A stretch of DNA of 5,711 nucleotides from Xanthobacteraceae bacterium (GTDB lineage: Bacteria > Pseudomonadota > Alphaproteobacteria > Rhizobiales > Xanthobacteraceae), in assembly GCA_030037185.1 (NCBI GenBank), contig JASHRR010001360.1, positions 1-5,711 on the forward strand, written 5' to 3'. This document shows, in pieces, positions 1 through 5,488 of the stretch (positions within the stretch are counted from its first letter, which is position 1; each line of letters opens with the position of its first letter). The position numbers and the translations under genes are program-made. The notes beneath the pieces were generated by a model. That model was not told the DNA's origin. It ran no database searches and saw only the letters and a program-made list of their open reading frames with translations.

Positions 1-582
1 ATCTCGGTTTCTGGGGCGTTTCTCGAGCACGGCGAGATCGTCTCCATCCGCGGACGCGATCCGGAGGACAGCGAGCGCTTCAGAGCGCGGTCGGGCGACC
101 TAACCAAGGGCAAACCGGTGATCGTGCTTATCAATGGCGGATCGGCGTCGGCGTCCGAGATCGTCGCCGGCGCCCTGCAGGATCACCGCCGCGCGACGCT
201 GGTCGGCACCCGCACGTTCGGCAAGGGTTCAGTGCAGACCATCATTCCGCTCGGCTCCGGCAACGGAGCTTTGCGGCTCACCACCGCGCGGTACTTCACG
301 CCCTCGGGCCGCTCAATCCAGGCCAAGGGCATTTCGCCGGACATAGAGGTGGTCCAGGACGTTCCCGACGACGTTAAGGCGCGCATGGCCGAGATCGAGG
401 GGGAATCCTCCTTGCGCGGCCACCTGAAGGGAGAAGGCGTCGAGGAAGCCGGGTCCCAGTCCTACGTTCCGACGGACGAGAAGGACGACAAAGCCCTCGC
501 AACGGCACTGGAACTGCTGCGCGGAACCAAGACTAACCCGGCATTTCCGCCCAATCCTAAGTCGGCGCGTCTACCTAACTGA
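1..582 (+). CDS. ctpA: S41 family C-terminal processing serine protease (CtpA-like), 3' part
   Basis: This is the last 193 residues of a carboxyl-terminal processing protease; frame 1 is open from the left edge, so the start, the signal peptide and most or all of the PDZ domain lie outside the window. Family members are exported serine proteases that cleave near the C-termini of periplasmic proteins using a Ser-Lys dyad. The visible part has the core motif [13 protein letters not shown] (residues 45-57 of the fragment). By family spacing the nucleophile is Ser50 (bases 148-150) and the general base is Lys75 (223-225) in FGKGSVQ, exactly 25 residues later. The conserved [14 protein letters not shown] segment and the GISPDIEV segment follow. 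The end ([16 protein letters not shown]) resembles the natural C-terminus of rhizobial CtpA proteins, so the gene is probably complete on this side. Alphaproteobacteria often carry several Ctp paralogues, so ctpA is a family-level symbol. Its substrate cannot be told. Confidence 0.93.
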   Translation: MSVSGAFLEHGEIVSIRGRDPEDSERFRARSGDLTKGKPVIVLINGGSASASEIVAGALQDHRRATLVGTRTFGKGSVQTIIPLGSGNGALRLTTARYFTPSGRSIQAKGISPDIEVVQDVPDDVKARMAEIEGESSLRGHLKGEGVEEAGSQSYVPTDEKDDKALATALELLRGTKTNPAFPPNPKSARLPN

Positions 583-586
583 CCGG

Positions 587-706
587 ATGAATCAAGGTCA
601 GACGAGTTGCCGTTTGTGCCAGCGGCTCTTCGGAGCGGGCAATGCCGACGGAATCAATGCCAAGTACTGCGAGCTTCTCCGCCGCGCGGAGGGCGGAACT
701 GATTAA
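587..706 (+). CDS. possible small Cys-containing protein, 39 aa
   Basis: A short ATG-to-TAA frame begins four bases after the protease stop codon and encodes 39 residues. It has Cys8-x2-Cys11 (SCRLCQRLFG), a polar stretch GNADGINAKYC with Cys28, and a basic-acidic tail LLRRAEGG. The cysteines could form a small metal or redox site, but three cysteines with one CxxC are not diagnostic of any family I know. In favour: the tight spacing to the upstream gene, which would allow translational coupling, and a sensible amino-acid mix instead of the Arg/Pro/Ala-rich look of shadow frames. Against: no clear Shine-Dalgarno (only CCGG just before the ATG), GC at codon third positions of about two thirds by hand count, which is only moderate for this kind of genome, and no recognised homologue. 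It may equally be chance. Confidence 0.33.
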   Translation: MNQGQTSCRLCQRLFGAGNADGINAKYCELLRRAEGGTD

Positions 707-814
707 CGGCGAGCGAGGAAGCGCGTTCTCTCGTCAACGGAGTTGCAGTGGTCGATTTCGCAACTTACGAACAGTTAACAAGCGGAGAAACTTGCCCCGA
801 GTCATGGTGATCCT

Positions 815-821
815 AAAGGGA
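815..821 (+). promoter_or_regulatory. Shine-Dalgarno for the 68-aa small protein
   Basis: AAAGGGA lies eight bases before the ATG at 830, which is good spacing. It supports this start over the upstream in-frame positions. Confidence 0.6.
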
Positions 822-829
822 CACCGAAA

Positions 830-1036
830 ATGCCTCGCCTTTTCCCGGCGCCATGGCGGGTAGAGAAAATTCCCGGCGGCTACGTCGTGCGCGACGCGAC
901 CGGCCAAACTCTTGCCTATGTGTCGAGCCGAGCTACGGAGGCTGAGGCCATGCAGGCTAAGGTCCTGACGGAGGGCGAGGCCCGCCTGATCGCCGATTGC
1001 ATCGCCCAGCTTCCGCAGTTGTTGGGCCACAGATAA
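830..1036 (+). CDS. conserved-type hypothetical small protein, 68 aa
   Basis: This is a small soluble protein of unknown function. The N-terminal half (residues 8-32) reads as a short beta-sheet unit: PAPWRVEKIPGGYVVRD, a turn at DATGQ, then TLAYVSS. The C-terminal half (about 34-65) is a likely helix pair, with EAEAMQAKVLTEGEARLIAD followed by a CIAQLPQLLG end. There is no signal peptide or membrane segment. I recall the pattern PW.VE.IPGG..V.DA.GQ.LAYV...EA..A..LT..EAR.IA..IA.LP.LL from short uncharacterised proteins common in Bradyrhizobium and relatives; this is memory, not a search. A good Shine-Dalgarno and a strongly coding-like composition support it. It stands alone: 247 bases separate it from the protease, and the next gene is convergent. 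The overlapping minus-strand frames at 734-1030 and 916-1203 are shadows. Confidence 0.82.
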   Translation: MPRLFPAPWRVEKIPGGYVVRDATGQTLAYVSSRATEAEAMQAKVLTEGEARLIADCIAQLPQLLGHR

Positions 1037-1309
1037 TCGTCGTCCATGCGCTGATCCGGCGCTGCTTTCCCTCGACGGCGCCTGGCCGGCTGGTCCTCAG
1101 CAATCGTGCCGCAGCTGTTGTGGTCCGGAGCTCTGCCGCGGCGGTAGAAGTCTGACAGTTCCGGGAGAGTGGGCCTCAAGCACGCCATCGGTGAAACGTC
1201 CATTCATCAACCGAGGAGCATTATGGAAATTCCATCGATGGCCCGTGTGAGAGGTTGAGCCCCGCGTGGGCGCTGCCGTCATCGCCAGGCTGCCCGCAGC
1301 GACGCGGCT
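1037..1309. other. convergent intergenic spacer without a clear gene
   Basis: These 273 bases separate the convergent ends of the 68-residue gene and the NHL-protein gene. The frames here are short or Arg/Pro-rich and none is convincing. A GAGGAG motif at 1213-1218 precedes an 11-codon ATG frame at 1223-1258, which is too short to claim. No strong hairpin plus T-run terminator was found for either neighbour. Confidence 0.5.
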
Positions 1310-2509
1310 CTATCGGGTCGTTGCTGTCGACAGACCCTTGTAGACAAACTTCTGGACGCGATAGCCCTGCGATTCGCCGGTGACGAGGTTCCCGTCCGGA
1401 TCGACACCTAAGCTGTGCAGATGGAAGAACTCGCCGGCCTTGCGCCCTGGGCCGCCGATGTGCCCGATCTCTGCAAGCGACGTTCGATCCAGGATTGCGA
1501 TGCGTTCGTTCGATCCGTCCGCGACATAGACGAAACGCTGCTGCGGATCGGTCGACAGGGCAACACCGAATGCCGTTCCAGTCCCCTTTGAGTCGCGTTT
1601 GACGAATCCTTCTTTCAAAAAGGCGCCGTCGAGGCGGAACGATTGCACGCGGTTGTTGGCACGATCGGCTACATAAACGACTCCATCATTGGAGACCGCA
1701 ATGCCGTGCGGCGTGTTGAACTGCTGCGGCCCAGCACCGGTGACCAGGCGCGCCTTTGAGGCATTGTCATCAGGTTTGTTGCCGTAGGCGCCCCAGTGCC
1801 GCTTATATGCGCCAGTCTCGGCATCAAATACAATCACGCGCCGATTGCCGTAACCATCAGCAACAAACACTTCATTGGTCTTTGCATACACCGCGACGGC
1901 CGCAGGCCGGCTTAGATGTTCGGTATTGTTGCTGTCGGCGGCGACACCGCCTTTGCCGATCTGCAGTAGAAATTTTCCTTCTTTGGTGAATTTCAGGATC
2001 TGCCCATCGCCATCGCCGTTGCCGGTGAGCCAAACGTTGTCGTTGGCATCGACCGCAATGCCGTGCTCGCCGGTGCCGGGACGCCCATCGCCGTTCAGGC
2101 GCCGTTGCGTCGTGCAGGACGCGCACTCGGCGAATGCCGAATGTAGTCCTCCGCGATTGAACCATTGGTACGGGCCTCCCCTGATCGGGCCACCCCAGCC
2201 CTGGACGTAGCGACCCGTCGGCGTGAATTGAAGAACGGGCGGTGCCGGTACGTAGCCATTCTCCGTCGCGTTACCTTCTTCTAGCGTGTGCGGACGATGA
2301 AATACCCAGATATTGCCGTGGGAATCCGCGGTCGCTCCGCCGACACCGCCGAGCAGCATATGATCCGGCATGGTCGGAAAATGGCTATCCACTTCGAAAA
2401 CCGGAAGCACCGTATTTGGCTTCTGCTCCTGAGCGGTGGCGGTTCGCCCGCCAAAGCAGCCGACTGCGAGAGCGGCCAATGCTATGCTGGTGACAGGGCG
2501 CCTATTCAT
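1310..2509 (-). CDS. exported NHL-repeat six-bladed beta-propeller protein
   Basis: The protein has 399 residues. It begins with a basic N-terminus and a hydrophobic core (residues 9-21), then ATAQEQ, which fits signal peptidase I cleavage near residue 26. LAVGC ending at Cys18 also meets the loose lipobox pattern, so a lipoprotein is possible. The rest reads as repeated NHL-type blades: about 57-106 (ATADSHGNIWVF...GRYVQGWG), 149-185 (HGIAVDANDNVWLT...KFLLQIG), 202-240 (VFVADGYGNRRVIVF), 264-301 (TPHGIAVSNDGVVYVADRAN), 313-352 (FVYVADGSNERIAIL) and 361-392 (SLGVDPDGNLVT). The whole chain resembles proteins labelled peptidyl-alpha-hydroxyglycine alpha-amidating lyase-like, a propeller label often passed by homology; I cannot confirm lyase activity, and binding or scaffolding is as likely. 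Cys129-x2-Cys132 lies between blades and lacks the His of a heme c site. The strong Shine-Dalgarno fixes the start. It is transcribed alone, divergently from the crotonase-fold gene. Confidence 0.9.
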   Translation of the reverse strand: MNRRPVTSIALAALAVGCFGGRTATAQEQKPNTVLPVFEVDSHFPTMPDHMLLGGVGGATADSHGNIWVFHRPHTLEEGNATENGYVPAPPVLQFTPTGRYVQGWGGPIRGGPYQWFNRGGLHSAFAECASCTTQRRLNGDGRPGTGEHGIAVDANDNVWLTGNGDGDGQILKFTKEGKFLLQIGKGGVAADSNNTEHLSRPAAVAVYAKTNEVFVADGYGNRRVIVFDAETGAYKRHWGAYGNKPDDNASKARLVTGAGPQQFNTPHGIAVSNDGVVYVADRANNRVQSFRLDGAFLKEGFVKRDSKGTGTAFGVALSTDPQQRFVYVADGSNERIAILDRTSLAEIGHIGGPGRKAGEFFHLHSLGVDPDGNLVTGESQGYRVQKFVYKGLSTATTR

Positions 2510-2517
2510 GTCACAGG

Positions 2518-2525
2518 TCCTCCTT
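2518..2525 (-). promoter_or_regulatory. strong Shine-Dalgarno for the NHL-repeat protein
   Basis: On the minus strand AAGGAGGA lies eight bases before the ATG at 2509-2507. It is near-perfect and implies efficient translation from this start. Confidence 0.8.
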
Positions 2526-3047
2526 CAACGCGTGGATCGTACATCTTAATGCCGTGCCCACAAAGGCGGGCCCGCCTGCTTCTCACTCGCGGCCGGGCGG
2601 TTGTGCATCGTCGCCACCCCTTCACGATTGGCTTGAAGGACCCTATCGGGGCGATGTTTGGCCTGTCCGGGTCAAGGTCGATCCCGCCGGCAAAAGCAAC
2701 ACCGCGGGGCGTCGCGATCCCCACCGAGGCCAAAGCCGAGCCTTCGCACGGGTGCCGGCTTGTTGCCGTCCTCGGTTCAATACGGTTGAGGGTAGAGCAC
2801 AGGATGGACACGCAGTTTCTGATGGCAGGAGCATCGAGCCAGGGCCGGCGCTTGCTGTTGAGCCAACATCAGCAAACCGAGTACGTCCACTGCGACAAAC
2901 ATGCGGTCCCGCAGGGCCTCCACGCATTCTTCGCTCTTTCCTCCATGACATAGTGAGGGCACCTCGATCATACGCCCCGGGCACGTGAAGCTAGGCGCAG
3001 TGACAGGCGCCGCAACGAAATCTTTCGCCGGTCACTTCCAGCAGTGT
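2526..3047. other. long divergent intergenic region without a convincing gene
   Basis: This lies between the divergent NHL and crotonase-fold genes. Open frames exist on both strands (for example 2554-2988 plus, and 2643-2984, 2777-2971 and 2506-2811 minus). They overlap one another, lack ribosome sites and are Arg/Pro/Ser-rich, as expected from GC-rich non-coding DNA. The least bad is the 64-residue minus frame at 2777-2971, with a hydrophobic middle (FVAVDVLGLLMLAQQ), but I could not tie it to a family. AGGCGGGCCCGCCT at 2564-2577 is a perfect 14-base palindrome. Promoters for both flanking genes should lie here. It could also hold a decayed gene that I cannot recognise. Confidence 0.5.
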
Positions 3048-3053
3048 TATGAT
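3045..3053 (+). promoter_or_regulatory. possible extended -10 promoter element of the crotonase-fold gene
   Basis: TGTTATGAT contains TATGAT (3048-3053) with an upstream TG in extended -10 position. Transcription would begin near 3060, leaving a leader of about 20 bases before the ATG at 3079. The -35 region (around 3024-3030) matches poorly. If real, it excludes the alternative start at 3049, which would lie upstream of the RNA start. Confidence 0.28.
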
Positions 3054-3066
3054 CGGTCAGCGAAAC

Positions 3067-3070
3067 GAGG
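3067..3070 (+). promoter_or_regulatory. Shine-Dalgarno choosing the start at 3079
   Basis: GAGG (in ACGAGGTG) lies eight bases before the ATG at 3079. The alternative in-frame ATG at 3049 has no comparable site, so the shorter protein is preferred. Confidence 0.5.
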
Positions 3071-3078
3071 TGCGTCCA

Positions 3079-3912
3079 ATGTCGGAAGCTTGGCGGCGGC
3101 TGAAACAGTGGCCGGAACTCGTGCTCGAGCGAATCGAGGGCGCGGGCGTCGCCCGGATTATCTTGAATCGGCCCGACAAGCGCAATTGCCTCAACGCACC
3201 CCTTGTGACCGCCTTTTTCGAGGCCCTCGACGTCGTTAGGTCCGACCGCGAGCTCAAGGTGCTGATCACCAAAGGTGCCGGCCCGGCTTACAGCTCCGGT
3301 CTCGACCTCCATTTCCTGCGTACGATGAATTCAGGTCCACCGCATGACTGGGACCGGCCATCGCTGACGATTCAGCTCGCCGAGACGCTTCGCGTGTTTC
3401 CGCGTGTCACCATCGCCCAGGTCCACGGCTATTGCCTCGGCGGCGCGCTCGGCATCATGAACATGCACGACATCGTCATTGCGGCGCAGGACGCACAGCT
3501 CGGCATGCCACAGATCCTGCGCGGCAGCTTCGGCCAGCTCGTCACCAGCACACTGCTCAACGGCCGTATCCCGATCAAGAAGGTGACCTGGATGCAGCTC
3601 GTCGGCCGCAATATTTCGGGTGCCGAGGCGGACCGTCTTGGCATCGTTTCGCACAGCGTGCCCGCGTCAGAGCTTGAGGCGGTGACGAGTGGGATTGCCC
3701 GCGAGATCGCTTCGCGGCACCTCGCTCCGTTGGAGCACGCCAAGATCGCGGTTCAGGTGGGACGCGACCTGTCCTTGTCACAAGCCATTCAACTCGATCA
3801 GCTCGTCGGCGCCCGGCTGCGGCAAAGCATGGATCCGACCGCAGATGTCGAGGCCTACCTCGATTCACAGAAGGGCGGCCCCAACCTCCAATACAAGCGG
3901 CCCGATGTTTGA
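3079..3912 (+). CDS. crotonase-superfamily (enoyl-CoA hydratase/isomerase family) protein with atypical active site
   Basis: This 277-residue protein has normal length for the crotonase fold, whose members bind acyl-CoA thioesters and stabilise an enolate in an oxyanion hole. Seen in order: VARIILNRPDKRNCLN (24-39), the first oxyanion strand LITKGAGPAYSSGLDL (62-77), and VHGYCLGGALGIMNMHDIVI (115-134) with the second oxyanion glycine region. Then come AQLGMPQILRG (139-149), the helix GRNISGAEADRLGIVSHSVP and a C-terminal helical region. Aligned by eye with rat enoyl-CoA hydratase, the position of Glu144 is Gly125 and that of Glu164 is Gln145, still 20 residues apart. Both hydratase glutamates are therefore missing, so ordinary hydratase activity is doubtful; an isomerase, hydrolase, lyase or non-catalytic role is open. 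It appears to be a single gene with long spacers on both sides, so context gives no pathway. A frame extension to ATG 3049 adds 10 residues but has no ribosome site. Confidence 0.9.
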   Translation: MSEAWRRLKQWPELVLERIEGAGVARIILNRPDKRNCLNAPLVTAFFEALDVVRSDRELKVLITKGAGPAYSSGLDLHFLRTMNSGPPHDWDRPSLTIQLAETLRVFPRVTIAQVHGYCLGGALGIMNMHDIVIAAQDAQLGMPQILRGSFGQLVTSTLLNGRIPIKKVTWMQLVGRNISGAEADRLGIVSHSVPASELEAVTSGIAREIASRHLAPLEHAKIAVQVGRDLSLSQAIQLDQLVGARLRQSMDPTADVEAYLDSQKGGPNLQYKRPDV

Positions 3913-3926
3913 GAAGGTGAGAAGGT
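3911..3926 (+). repeat. 8-base tandem duplication at the crotonase-fold stop codon
   Basis: GAGAAGGT occurs twice in direct succession; the first copy overlaps the TGA stop. It probably arose by slippage. No function is evident. Confidence 0.6.
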
Positions 3927-4037
3927 GGTGGCCTGTCAGTTGCGGTCGGAAGCTAAGCCATTGGCACTGCAGTGATTAAATACAAACCCGCATCCCCAAG
4001 GCCGCAACGAGATTGTGTTGTGTTCTAGGTTTAGTGG

Positions 4038-4057
4038 CATCCCTGAAACAGGCGATG
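4038..4057 (+). other. stem-loop downstream of the crotonase-fold gene
   Basis: CATC-CCTG, loop AAA, then CAGG-C-GATG forms an eight-pair stem with one bulged C and a tight three-base loop. It lies about 125 bases after the stop codon and is followed by GGGGG, not T residues, so it could be an RNA-processing or small-RNA structure more than an intrinsic terminator. Confidence 0.3.
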
Positions 4058-4119
4058 GGGGTTAGGCTGAAGAAAGCAGACAAGCCTGTGCGGGGACGTC
4101 GATCCCGCGAATCCCCATC

Positions 4120-4145
4120 AAGCGCTGTGCGCGCAGCGAGCGCTT
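4120..4145 (+). other. inverted repeat AAGCGCT / AGCGCTT
   Basis: Seven-base arms enclose a 12-base GC-rich loop (4127-4138) that can itself pair in part (CGCTG...CAGCG). AACATAAAAT follows, an A-rich instead of T-rich tail. It could be a weak terminator or a protein-binding dyad; the function is unknown. Confidence 0.3.
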
Positions 4146-4526
4146 AACATAAAATCCCGAGCAGGTTCGGCACAATCAACGGACCACAACCAGTTCGCCC
4201 GTTAAGTTGGCCAACGGCGCAGCGCAGCTTGGTCGCCCAGTGTAAGGGTCCACCGCGGCTGGGACGTGAGCAGATCGACGACATTGGGCTGGACCCGTGG
4301 GGCAGCTATGCGGAATATCCATGCGACACCGACTGAGGTCAGCCACCCAGCACGGGAAGCGAGCCTGCGCCGCTGTTTCGGCCGTGCCCATCGATGAGGA
4401 CCAGTTCCTAGGCTCTCCTCACCTGCGCGTTAAAACCACCCGTGGGAAAGTGTTCAGTGTTCTCCTCGCACAGATTGCCGGACCGCTTGTTGTGAACTGG
4501 ATTTACTTTTACGCAGAAACTCCCAA

Positions 4527-5267
4527 GTGCAGCCTGCAGTGAAGTCTGTCGCCGAACGCCAAGTCGGATGTCGCGCGGACCACGCCGCCGCCGTGCGACT
4601 GCAACATCAAGCAATCTCTGCACCCTCGATGGTCGGCTCGCCGCCAACGGGAGTTGCGGGCTCGCGGCGCGACTTCGCAGAACATGTTCATGTGTTTCGG
4701 GAAGGGGATGAGGCTCGACGCATTTATCAACTGGTCGATGGCGCCGTCATGCTTTACAAGCTCTTGCCGGATGGGCGCCGCCAAATCGTGGAGTTGATCG
4801 GCGCGGGCGGTGTATTCGGCATTTCATCCCTGCCAATCTATGAGTGTTCGGCTGAAACTCTCCTTGCCACTCGGGCGATCTCGCATGACTATGCCGCGGT
4901 GCAGCAATCGCGGGAGCTTTACAGCCGCCTGAACGCTCAGCTCCACGCTCAATTCTGCGCCATGCACGATCATGCCGTGCTGTTGGGGCGAAAATCCGCG
5001 CTTGAACGGATTGCGAGCTTTGTTATGCATTGCTTGCCCGGGCGCGGCGGTTTCAATTGCCCAGGGCCCCGGGGTAATGATGATTCAGCCGATATCCACT
5101 TTGGCATGACGCGCCAGGAAATTGCCGATTTCCTTGGTCTGACCATCGAGACAGTGTCGCGCTCATTTTCCGAATTGCAGCGGCGCGGCGTCGTGATGAT
5201 CGACAGGCGGGAGCACCTGCACGTCAGCAACGTCTGCAAGATGTGTCGGCTGACCGGCACTCACTGA
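4527..5267 (+). CDS. FixK-like Crp/Fnr family transcriptional regulator
   Basis: This 246-residue protein has the Crp/Fnr layout. A cyclic-nucleotide-binding-like beta-roll spans about 50-125 (HVFREGDEARRIYQLVDGAV, then LLPDGRRQIVELIGAGGVFG), a dimerisation helix about 127-167 (HAVLLGRKSALERIASF), and a winged helix-turn-helix about 192-235 (TRQEIADFLGLTIETVSRSF). Glu208, Ser211 and Arg212 give the E-x-x-S-R signature that in Fnr and FixK reads TTGAT half-sites. The N-terminal cysteine cluster of Fnr/FnrN is absent (only Cys15), so direct [4Fe-4S] oxygen sensing is unlikely; this matches FixK-type proteins. Six other cysteines occur (107, 144, 169, 178, 237, 240), including a C-terminal CKMC. 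The start is uncertain: GTG 4527 has no clear ribosome site, and GTG 4539 or ATG 4629 would keep all domains. A perfect FixK box lies 173 bases downstream, before the next gene. FixK, FnrN or another subgroup cannot be settled by eye, so no symbol is given. Confidence 0.9.
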   Translation: MQPAVKSVAERQVGCRADHAAAVRLQHQAISAPSMVGSPPTGVAGSRRDFAEHVHVFREGDEARRIYQLVDGAVMLYKLLPDGRRQIVELIGAGGVFGISSLPIYECSAETLLATRAISHDYAAVQQSRELYSRLNAQLHAQFCAMHDHAVLLGRKSALERIASFVMHCLPGRGGFNCPGPRGNDDSADIHFGMTRQEIADFLGLTIETVSRSFSELQRRGVVMIDRREHLHVSNVCKMCRLTGTH

Positions 5268-5278
5268 ACTCAGGGCGT

Positions 5279-5292
5279 GTTAACAATTTAAC
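5279..5292. repeat. palindrome GTTAA-CAAT-TTAAC after the regulator
   Basis: A perfect 5-4-5 inverted repeat starts 12 bases after the regulator stop codon. It has the same geometry as a Crp/Fnr site, but the half-site GTTAA is not the FixK/Fnr TTGAT. It could be an operator for another dimeric regulator or a chance AT-rich dyad. Confidence 0.3.
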
Positions 5293-5440
5293 ATACTCGT
5301 CGAGTTGATGGACCGGCTGGATTGAGGTCAAGGAGCCGAGCCTCTCGATCGTCAATCCTTAAATCTTCACCTCGTTCGAAGCCGGGCGGAAAAGATTCTC
5401 GACCACAACATTCCTTGAGGCTGCGGCGCCGGCCGCCCTG

Positions 5441-5454
5441 TTGATCAACATCAA
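5441..5454 (+). promoter_or_regulatory. perfect FixK/Fnr box TTGAT-CAAC-ATCAA
   Basis: Both five-base half-sites match the FixK/Fnr consensus with the correct four-base spacer. It is the only perfect match I found when scanning every TTGA in the window. The site centre (5447.5) is 41.5 bases before base 5489, the standard class II activator distance from a transcription start. A candidate -10 at 5477-5482 (CCTAAC) keeps the central TAA of TATAAT only, as expected for an activator-dependent promoter. The upstream gene encodes a regulator with the matching recognition signature, so it or a paralogue is the likely activator. Confidence 0.75.
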
Positions 5455-5488
5455 GGACGCAGTTCGCGATTGCGGACCTAACTAGGCC

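Larger units (their letters stand above)
3927..4526. other. long intergenic region with several inverted repeats, no convincing gene
   Basis: About 600 bases separate the crotonase-fold gene from the regulator. Items seen are CACTGCAGTG (3965-3974, perfect palindrome), a hairpin CATCCCTG-AAA-CAGG-C-GATG (4038-4057, eight pairs with a one-base bulge), GGGGA...TCCCC (4092-4116), and AAGCGCT...AGCGCTT (4120-4145). None is followed by a T-run, so none is a textbook terminator. The reading frame ending at 4336 (DIGLDPWGSYAEYPCDTD) looks coding-like for about 35 codons but has only a TTG at 4229 as a start and no ribosome site. The 81-codon frame at 4297-4542 runs into the regulator gene and is unconvincing. 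The stretch should hold the regulator's promoter; a small RNA or a decayed gene is possible. Confidence 0.5.

Noticed and set aside
1223..1258. 11-codon ATG frame after a GAGGAG motif, considered as a leader peptide
   Set aside because: It is convergent to the NHL gene, has no downstream plus-strand gene to control and shows no attenuator hairpins.
2096..2126. Cys129-x2-Cys132 of the NHL protein as a heme c site
   Set aside because: The motif is CASCT, without the His needed for CxxCH.
2858..2871. TTGAG-CCAA-CATCA near 2858 as a FixK box
   Set aside because: The right half-site is out of register and does not read ATCAA.
2288..2953. 221-codon plus-strand frame
   Set aside because: Its first part is antisense to the NHL-repeat gene and the rest has shadow-frame composition with no ribosome site or recognisable motif.
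2777..2971. 64-codon minus-strand frame with a hydrophobic middle
   Set aside because: It has no properly spaced Shine-Dalgarno, overlaps other open frames and shows no recognised family. It is too weak to list as a gene.
3962..3976. TGGCAC near 3962 as a sigma-54 promoter
   Set aside because: The GC required 10 bases after the GG is AT here, so the -12 element is missing.
4297..4542. 81-codon plus-strand frame before the regulator
   Set aside because: It runs into the regulator start, has no ribosome site and does not look like any protein family.
5322..5331. TTGA-GG-TCAA as a second FixK box
   Set aside because: The spacer between TTGA and TCAA is two bases, not the required six.
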